Source: Chloropicon primus (taxonomy: Eukaryota; Chlorophyta; Chloropicophyceae; Chloropicales; Chloropicaceae). Taken from it: a DNA stretch of 64,000 bases. The stretch lies in assembly GCA_023205875.1 (NCBI GenBank), contig CP060761.1, positions 496,001 to 560,000 on the forward strand. Direction: 5' to 3'. A program made the translations under genes and the position numbers. Shown one piece after another: positions 58,677-64,000 of this stretch; the first letter of the stretch is position 1; each line of letters begins with the position of its first letter. The notes under the pieces were generated by a model, which saw only the letters and a list, made by a program, of their open reading frames with translations, was not told the DNA's origin and did no database searches.

Positions 58677-59687
58677 ATGGGGCCTCCTCATCCTCTTCTT
58701 GGATGGAGGAAGGGGGTGAGGTCAGGAGCATCGTGTCGGTGGCCTTCCGTCCCTCGATCGATGGCGAGGACGAGGACGATGTCGGACGGGGAGAGGTGCA
58801 GGTGTTGGCGACGTCGTGCGGTCGAGACGACGGATGACTCCTCGTGGAGGATGACCATCACGGAGGAGGCTCTTCAAGGGAAGGGGGAAGGCAAGTCGAA
58901 AGGGAGGGAGAAGATCTTCACGAACATATCACCGGTGTACGATGTGCTGAACGATGCTTTGAGTTTGGGATTGCATCGGTTGTGGAAGAGGAGGGTCGTG
59001 AGTTTGACGGAGTGCAAGCGAGGGGACAAGGCACTGGATGTGTGCTGTGGGAGCGGAGACCTAGCGTTCCTTCTGGCGAAAAAGGTTGGGGCATCAGGGG
59101 AAGTGAGTGCCTTGGACTTCAGTGCGAACATGCTGAGCTATGCCTTGCAGAGGTCGGTGGCCAAGTCCCTCTTCCAGTACACCTACTTCGATGAGAAGCC
59201 GCGGGACGACGGCGGTGGTGATGAGGGCGGATCGGGGACGATACGTTGGATACACGGGGACGCCCTGGACCTCCCGTTCGAGGACTGCAGCTTCGATTGC
59301 GTTACCATAGGCTACGGGTTGAGGAATGTCGAGGACAGGGCAAAGTGCCTTCGGGAGGTGCACAGGGTTCTCAAGCCGAACAAGCGAGCGGTCATCTTGG
59401 ACTTCAACTCCCCGAAGGAGGAGGGCCCGCCGGCTGCGCGAGGAAACACAAGGAGGAGAGCAGGGATCATCAATCGCTTTCGGAACTTTTGCCTCGATGC
59501 TTTCGTGGTACCGGCCGCCACCCTCTGCGGCTTGAGGGAGGAGTACGCTTACTTGAAGCCGTCCATCGCGGACTATCCGGACGGATCAACCCTGGTGACC
59601 TTGTCCATGGAGGACGCCCGCTTCACCCAAGCAGAGTTCCAGGAGATTGCGGGTGGCCTCATGGGCGCCCTCGTTTTGAGGAAGTGA
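58677..59687 (+). CDS. MENG: Demethylphylloquinone methyltransferase (UbiE/MenG family), plastid type
   Basis: MenG makes the last methylation of phylloquinone, the photosystem I electron carrier. The 336-residue product has an Arg/Ser/Trp-rich leader without clear membrane segments. An internal ATG at 58761 (MARTRTMSDGE) is an alternative start. The UbiE body follows: IFTNISPVYDVLNDALSLGL, HRLWKRRVVSLTECKRGDKA, SAM motif LDVCCGSGDLAFLLAKKVG, ALDFSANML, GDALDLPFEDCSFDCVTIGY, GLRNVED. The C-terminus AYLKPSIADYPDGSTL ... EIAGGLMGALVLRK resembles the plant plastid enzyme more than COQ5, from memory of both families. Confidence 0.9.
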   Translation: MGPPHPLLGWRKGVRSGASCRWPSVPRSMARTRTMSDGERCRCWRRRAVETTDDSSWRMTITEEALQGKGEGKSKGREKIFTNISPVYDVLNDALSLGLHRLWKRRVVSLTECKRGDKALDVCCGSGDLAFLLAKKVGASGEVSALDFSANMLSYALQRSVAKSLFQYTYFDEKPRDDGGGDEGGSGTIRWIHGDALDLPFEDCSFDCVTIGYGLRNVEDRAKCLREVHRVLKPNKRAVILDFNSPKEEGPPAARGNTRRRAGIINRFRNFCLDAFVVPAATLCGLREEYAYLKPSIADYPDGSTLVTLSMEDARFTQAEFQEIAGGLMGALVLRK

Positions 59688-59759
59688 GTTTTGCTCGTAA
59701 TGAACCATTTCTAACGTCTTATAAACCCACGTCATCGATTGTGTTAGTTTCCTTTACTC

Positions 59760-61892
59760 TTAAGTGATGTCGATGGAGACGACGTCCGCGCCCAACTCGT
59801 TGGTCTGCATGTGCAGGGGATTGCTGGTCAAGGTCACCTTCGTGCTGTTCTCGAGGAGCGGGCTCTTCGTCGAGTCGCCCCTCATCCACTGCTTGGTCGG
59901 CCCGGCGGGAGAGCCGATCTTGTCGTCCACAAATACTGATTTCATTCGGTTGGACTTCATCGGAGTGGACACGTTGCTCTTCGCGTCCCCGTTGGCAGAG
60001 GCGAGGGGGTTCGAGGTCACGTTCAGCTTCAGCGTGGAAGGCAGGTTCTGACCCGCATTGAAGGCTGAGAGTTCAAGCTCCACGTTCTTCCCCTTCGCCA
60101 GCTCTTGAGACTCGATGAAGTAGAAGGTCAGCAACTTCACACCCGTCGCGACCGCCAACATGATGGCAAGCTTGATGCTCAGGCTAGACAAGTCGTCCTT
60201 TTCCGAGTCTGGCAGCTTCTTCAGGGGGCTGAGCAGGGCCAGCAGGTTGCTCGTCCAAAGGCAGACCAAGGATATCGCGACGCTCCTTCTGATGATCCAA
60301 CTGCCCTGCTTCTCGAGGTGAGGCTTCATCGGAAAGTCAAGCGTGCTCATGAGGGGGGACAAGATCAGGGCTCTCGTCACGACCTCGGACCCGACGTGGT
60401 TGATGCCAAAGCCGATGCTAAGGAGTATGAACATGAAACCAAACATGCATGCGAACAAGAGGAAGACGTACTCCTGGTAGGTGTAGGCAAAGACGATGTA
60501 GGAAACGATGTGGAAGAACCCGTCGCCCATGAAGTACATCGCCGTGATGAAACTCCCTGTGTAGCCCTTGAGAGAATACTTCCACGAGGAGTCTTCGTTC
60601 TGGACGGACATCGAGGACGCCGTCTCGAACGAGCTCAGGCACGAGATCAGGATGCTCACAAGCAGGGCATAAACGTCAAAGTCGGCGGAGAACCATTCCC
60701 AGGTGTTCCAGTGCACGAGCAGCGAGTATCCTTGCAAGATGGCTTGGGGCACGCTCTGGAAGGCCATCTCCAAGTTCTTGCACGCCACGTAAGTCGGTGT
60801 CTGGATGCCCGTGAAGATGCTCTCGTAAGCAGCAAAACCGGGCTCCAGAATGAAGAAACTTCTGATGGCGCTCTGCTCAAAGCCCTTCATGAACTGGTAC
60901 GCCGCGTGAAGCAACGCCGGCAGGAGCAAACTGCACAAGCAGAGGGCGAACCAGTACGTGTCCTTCCTCTTGAAGTAGATGTGCGCCACGAGGACGTCGG
61001 ACGCGAAGTTGATGTAGTACAACGACGCGCCGAGGATGATGGAAGCGACCTGGCCCATCGTCTTCACATCCGCTCCGCCTGCCACCACCCTCGAGTTGCT
61101 GTAAGACAGAAGCAAGATCTTCACCTCCTCCGCGGTTGGATTTCCCATGAGCCCAGCTTCCACGGCGTAGTCAAATGCCCTCTTCCCCGACTCGTCCTTG
61201 CAGTTAATGTCGGCTCCTTTGGACAGCAAGACCTCGGCGGCCTCCTTGTACCCTTTCCTGACCGCCACCATCAGCGGCGTTCGGCCGTGCTCCACATCGA
61301 GGTGGGGATACAGCTCATTCATGTCAACACCGATATCCACGAGGCACCTGCAGATCTCCTGATTGCCGTTGGCGACTCCCCACTGCAAGGCAGACCTGTG
61401 CCTGTCTCCGCTGCCTGGGACTCTCCTCGTGGACGCTCCAAACTTGATGAGCTCTTTCGTGATGTTCAGCTTGTCGTCCCTAGCGGCCATCTGAATCGCG
61501 GACAGGCCGTTGTCGAAGCAGAGGTCCGGGTCCGCCCCCGCTTGAAGCAAGCACACCGCTTGGTCAATGTAACCTGACTCCACCGCGTAGTGCAACGGGG
61601 TCCTCCCCCTGTTGTCGCAGGCATCGACTTTGCACCCCTTCTCGATCAAGACGTCAGAGACGCTTCTCTCCGACGTGCTCATCGCCGCCCAGTGAAGCGC
61701 CGTCCTCTTCCTCTCGTCCCGAAGCTCGGCAAGGGACTCAGCCCCTTCGTCGCTCTCGTACTCGTTCAGCGCCTTGACCACGTCCGCGGACTTTCCCTCA
61801 CTGATGATCTGGAACACCTCGTGCCTCTGCGTAGACGTTGGAGGGTTGGCCAATCTAAAAGCATTCTGAATGTTCTTCCAACGGTTTGACAT
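59760..61892 (-). CDS. Ankyrin-repeat protein fused to an XK-related (XKR-like) membrane domain
   Basis: The 710-residue protein starts at ATG 61892 (MSNRWKNIQNAFRLANPPTS); the longer frame starts at GTG. Residues about 55-260 are five to six ankyrin repeats (RKRTALHWAAMSTSERSVSD, NRGRTPLHYAVESGYIDQAV, HGRTPLMVAVRKGYKEAAEV). From about 285 there are eight or so membrane helices, with YYINFASDVLVAHIYFKRKD TYWFALCLCSLLLPALLHAA and NLEMAFQSVPQAILQGYSLL. This resembles XK-related proteins, whose animal members scramble phospholipids. The C-terminus is soluble. The XKR link is by motif resemblance only; function is inferred. Confidence 0.78.
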   Translation of the reverse strand: MSNRWKNIQNAFRLANPPTSTQRHEVFQIISEGKSADVVKALNEYESDEGAESLAELRDERKRTALHWAAMSTSERSVSDVLIEKGCKVDACDNRGRTPLHYAVESGYIDQAVCLLQAGADPDLCFDNGLSAIQMAARDDKLNITKELIKFGASTRRVPGSGDRHRSALQWGVANGNQEICRCLVDIGVDMNELYPHLDVEHGRTPLMVAVRKGYKEAAEVLLSKGADINCKDESGKRAFDYAVEAGLMGNPTAEEVKILLLSYSNSRVVAGGADVKTMGQVASIILGASLYYINFASDVLVAHIYFKRKDTYWFALCLCSLLLPALLHAAYQFMKGFEQSAIRSFFILEPGFAAYESIFTGIQTPTYVACKNLEMAFQSVPQAILQGYSLLVHWNTWEWFSADFDVYALLVSILISCLSSFETASSMSVQNEDSSWKYSLKGYTGSFITAMYFMGDGFFHIVSYIVFAYTYQEYVFLLFACMFGFMFILLSIGFGINHVGSEVVTRALILSPLMSTLDFPMKPHLEKQGSWIIRRSVAISLVCLWTSNLLALLSPLKKLPDSEKDDLSSLSIKLAIMLAVATGVKLLTFYFIESQELAKGKNVELELSAFNAGQNLPSTLKLNVTSNPLASANGDAKSNVSTPMKSNRMKSVFVDDKIGSPAGPTKQWMRGDSTKSPLLENSTKVTLTSNPLHMQTNELGADVVSIDIT

Positions 61893-62889
61893 GATCTCTG
61901 TCTCTCTGTCTCTCTGCTCGCTCACCGGTTGTCCACCCTCGTCACTGCTGTGAGTGAAGCCGCCCTCGAGTGAGTTGCTGTCAAAAATGACAGAGGGGGC
62001 CAGGAAGCGAGAGAAGCAAGCCTCGATTCGATTCTAAAGCCCAACTGGACTATTCCTTTCGTCCTTTCCTCTCTGCTGCAGGAACTCCCTCAATACGACG
62101 GCAAGGACCACCAGACCATGTCAGAGGAAGCAACCAAGTGACAGCTTGTTATGTATCGAGTTCAGTTGGCTTTCCTTCACTCCCAAGGTTGTACTTGCTG
62201 CTCTCTGAACAATTCGAAAGCTCAAGCTTGTGGTCGAGGTGATCCCTCGTCGTCGCCCAGTGAAATGCCTCGCAGTGCTCCTCCCGGTCTTGTCACCCTG
62301 AAGGGCTTGGTATATATATACCCTGAAGCGTAGGCGACCTTTGCCACACTGTGGCTTTTGTCCAAGAAAGCGTCCAAGGCGTAACCTTTGTACACAATTT
62401 CAAAAGGAACACACGCACAGAGAGAGAGAGAGAGAGAGTCTCTCACTGCCCAGTCAGAGAAGCCGCAGTGTTTCCCCTGGCCTTCTTGTGCTTCCCTCCT
62501 GACAAACCACCCTCTGGCTTGTTCTATACCCTCAAGGTGAAAGCCTCTGCGACTTTTGTCCAAGAAAGCGTCCAAGGCGTAACCTTTGTACACAATTTCA
62601 GAACAAACAGGGTCTCTCCAACCACTCAGACAAGCGGCAATGTCCCTCCTGGCGTCTTGCTGCCCTCCTGCGCACAAACTCTGCTGCCTTGTTACCCTCC
62701 CCTCCTCTCTGCCTCCTGGGGCCTCTCCACTTTCACTTTCGTCTCCCGGAAGGAGTCAAAATTTGGCAATACGGCGTAAGAAATCAAACCTGGGGAGGAC
62801 GAGGAGATTGGGCGAAACGCTTGGGTTTCGGAAGACAACAGAGACGATAAGGGTTCTTATTGAGGATAGAGGAGGCTGCAGCACGATAG
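61893..62889. other. Spacer between the ankyrin-XKR gene and the histone deacetylase
   Basis: A direct repeat of about 48 bp (CTTTTGTCCAAGAAAGCGTC, CAAGGCGTAACCTTTGTACA, CAATTTCA) lies near 62354 and 62556, a step of about 202 bp. AT-richer DNA with TATATATA occurs at 62311-62320. I find no GPE toward the minus-strand gene and no coding region. Confidence 0.55.
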
Positions 62890-63130
62890 AACGTCTCGCG
62901 ATCTTTCGATAGCGTGGTCGCACGAAAGAATCGGCAGTCTGAGGAGGATTTGGTGAGACTTTCCGTGTGACGACAAACAACTTGAGGTTGGGATCCAAAC
63001 CATGGATAGATTGTGCTGGGTAACTCGTGGAGAGGAGATTTTGGTAGGGGAGGAAGGTTGCGGCACGATAAAACGTCTCGCGATCTTTCAATATCGTGGT
63101 CGCACGAAAGAATCGGCGCTCTGAGTGAGA
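62890..63130 (+). promoter_or_regulatory. Two GPE plus copies 182 bp apart, upstream of the histone deacetylase
   Basis: Both read ACGTCTCGCGATCTTTC, then GTGGTCGCACGAAAGAATCG, then a GAGGAT or GAGATG end. They start near 62891 and 63073. Part of the DNA upstream of each copy also repeats: GAGGCTGCAGCACGATAGA versus GAAGGTTGCGGCACGATAAA. Confidence 0.75.
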
Positions 63131-63176
63131 TGGGCACACGAAACGTTTCTTTTGGTGTGGCTTTGGACAGCACGCC

Positions 63177-64000
63177 ATGATCGCGGGCGGCCTGCTTCGT
63201 CGGGCGCACCCCTTGGTGGGGCTGGTGAGGGGATCCAAGACTCGTGCGTCCTCGCAGTACACCACCAGATCGTCGCGGTCGCCGTCGGCCATACCGCTGG
63301 TGTACCACGAGCTTTACTCGGGCACGGAGCTGCCCGCGGGTCACAGGTTTCCCATGCCCGTGTTTCGCAGGATATACCAAAAGCTGATGGAGTTGAACTC
63401 GATTGGGAGGGTTGACCTTCAGGTGCACGAGCCGGAGCTCTGCGAGGCGTCCCTGAGAGAAAAGCTAAGCCTAGTGCACACGGAGGAGTACATCCACAAG
63501 TTCATGCTAGGCGATTTGGATGCGAAAGAGATAAGGCGGATGGGGTTGCCTTGGTCGCCCTCTCTCGTGAAGAGAACTCTGAGCGAGCTCGCGGGGACGA
63601 TGATGGCAGCAGATCTGGCCCTATCCTCGCCATCGGGCGTGGCGCTCTCGTGTGCAGGCGGAACGCACCACGCTCACAAGGACTTTGGCTCTGGGTTTTG
63701 CATATTTAATGACATGGGCGTGACGGCCCTCTCCCTGCTGCAGGAAGAAAAAGTGGCGCGGGTGTTGATAGTCGACCTTGACGTCCACCAGGGCGATGGC
63801 ACGGCCGCGATCTTCGGTGGCAGCGGCGACGGGGAAGCGGAGAAGTACGAACGGAGCGTCTTCACCTTCTCGATGCACTGCCAAGACAACTTTCCTGCGA
63901 GAAAGCAGGAGTCGAGCATGGACATCGGTTTGCCCAGGGGGGTGGGGGACGCCGTGTATCTTCCCACCCTCGCCTCAAACTTGACGGATGTCGTGTCAAG
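63177..64000 (+). CDS. Histone deacetylase family protein (5' part)
   Basis: An open frame starts at ATG 63177 and runs off the window after about 274 codons. The leader MIAGGLLRRAHPLVGLVRGS is Arg-rich and could direct the protein to an organelle. The deacetylase fold begins near VYHELYSGTELPAGHRFPM. Zinc-site and catalytic motifs are visible: CAGGTHHAHKDFGSGFCIFN with the His-His pair and LIVDLDVHQGDGTAAIFGGS with Asp and His ligands; then VFTFSMHCQDNFPARKQESS. The text resembles plant HDA2 / class IV-like and bacterial acetoin-utilisation deacetylases more than class I HDACs. Substrate is not decided. Confidence 0.9.
   Translation, partial: MIAGGLLRRAHPLVGLVRGSKTRASSQYTTRSSRSPSAIPLVYHELYSGTELPAGHRFPMPVFRRIYQKLMELNSIGRVDLQVHEPELCEASLREKLSLVHTEEYIHKFMLGDLDAKEIRRMGLPWSPSLVKRTLSELAGTMMAADLALSSPSGVALSCAGGTHHAHKDFGSGFCIFNDMGVTALSLLQEEKVARVLIVDLDVHQGDGTAAIFGGSGDGEAEKYERSVFTFSMHCQDNFPARKQESSMDIGLPRGVGDAVYLPTLASNLTDVVS

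Noticed and set aside
5576-63130. The oriented element as a MITE or other transposon
   Set aside because: No target-site duplications or terminal inverted repeats around the unit are visible, and the fixed orientation toward genes argues against random insertion. A genome scan could still change this.
1-64000. tRNA, rRNA, retroelement or plastid-genome segments
   Set aside because: I looked for cloverleaf-like arms, conserved rRNA strings, reverse transcriptase or integrase motifs and organelle gene text and found none that I can support by eye.

Overview
The window looks like nuclear DNA of a small, compact-genome green-lineage alga, or of a secondary alga with a green plastid. The support is nucleus-encoded plastid genes of green type: PsbW of photosystem II, a plastid acyl carrier protein, a phytol-kinase-like protein and a plastid-type phylloquinone methyltransferase. 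Spliceosomal GT-AG introns, mitochondrial import genes (TIM44, PAM16), an autophagy gene (ATG101), a CDPK and chromatin and splicing factors also point to a eukaryote. I cannot name the species. I found no rRNA, tRNA, CRISPR array, retroelement or transposase.

Layout: about 35 genes in 64 kb, most with no intron or one to two short ones. Neighbouring genes almost always alternate strand: 28 of 33 adjacent pairs from PIF1 to the histone deacetylase. Convergent partners sit mostly 50-200 bp apart, while divergent spacers are 0.4-1.9 kb. 0-8.6 kb: tail of a SET-like gene, a PIF1 helicase carrying an intein, TIM44, a tandem array, and an unrecognised gene. 8.6-25 kb: PH/WW protein, Bin3/MePCE capping methyltransferase, PsbW, serine carboxypeptidase, PDH kinase, ACP, exportin-7, BRAP-like E3. 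25-43 kb: V-ATPase B, PPWD1 cyclophilin, MRD1/RBM19, a DM14-like repeat protein, Mpv17, PRP5/DDX46, pyruvate kinase, phytol kinase, and two unrecognised genes. 43-64 kb: ankyrin protein, CDPK, ATG101, a small membrane protein, UBL5/Hub1, PAM16, PrmA-like methyltransferase, UQCRH, HARE-HTH protein, MaoC dehydratase, MenG, an ankyrin-XKR protein, and a partial histone deacetylase. This is a housekeeping region with no operon logic, although mitochondrial (TIM44, PDK, PAM16, UQCRH, MaoC) and plastid functions recur.

Two things stand out. First, a LAGLIDADG-bearing intein with all splicing residues interrupts the PIF1 helicase, whose N-terminus also carries an RNase H1-type hybrid-binding domain. 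Second, most spacers carry copies of a roughly 55-60 bp element with a palindromic core (best copies GCTCTTTCGAAAGAGC). It always points the same way relative to the gene it precedes, usually ends in GGTGAGGAT (a possible 5' splice site), and is often repeated at about 175-187 bp spacing. I know of no description of it.
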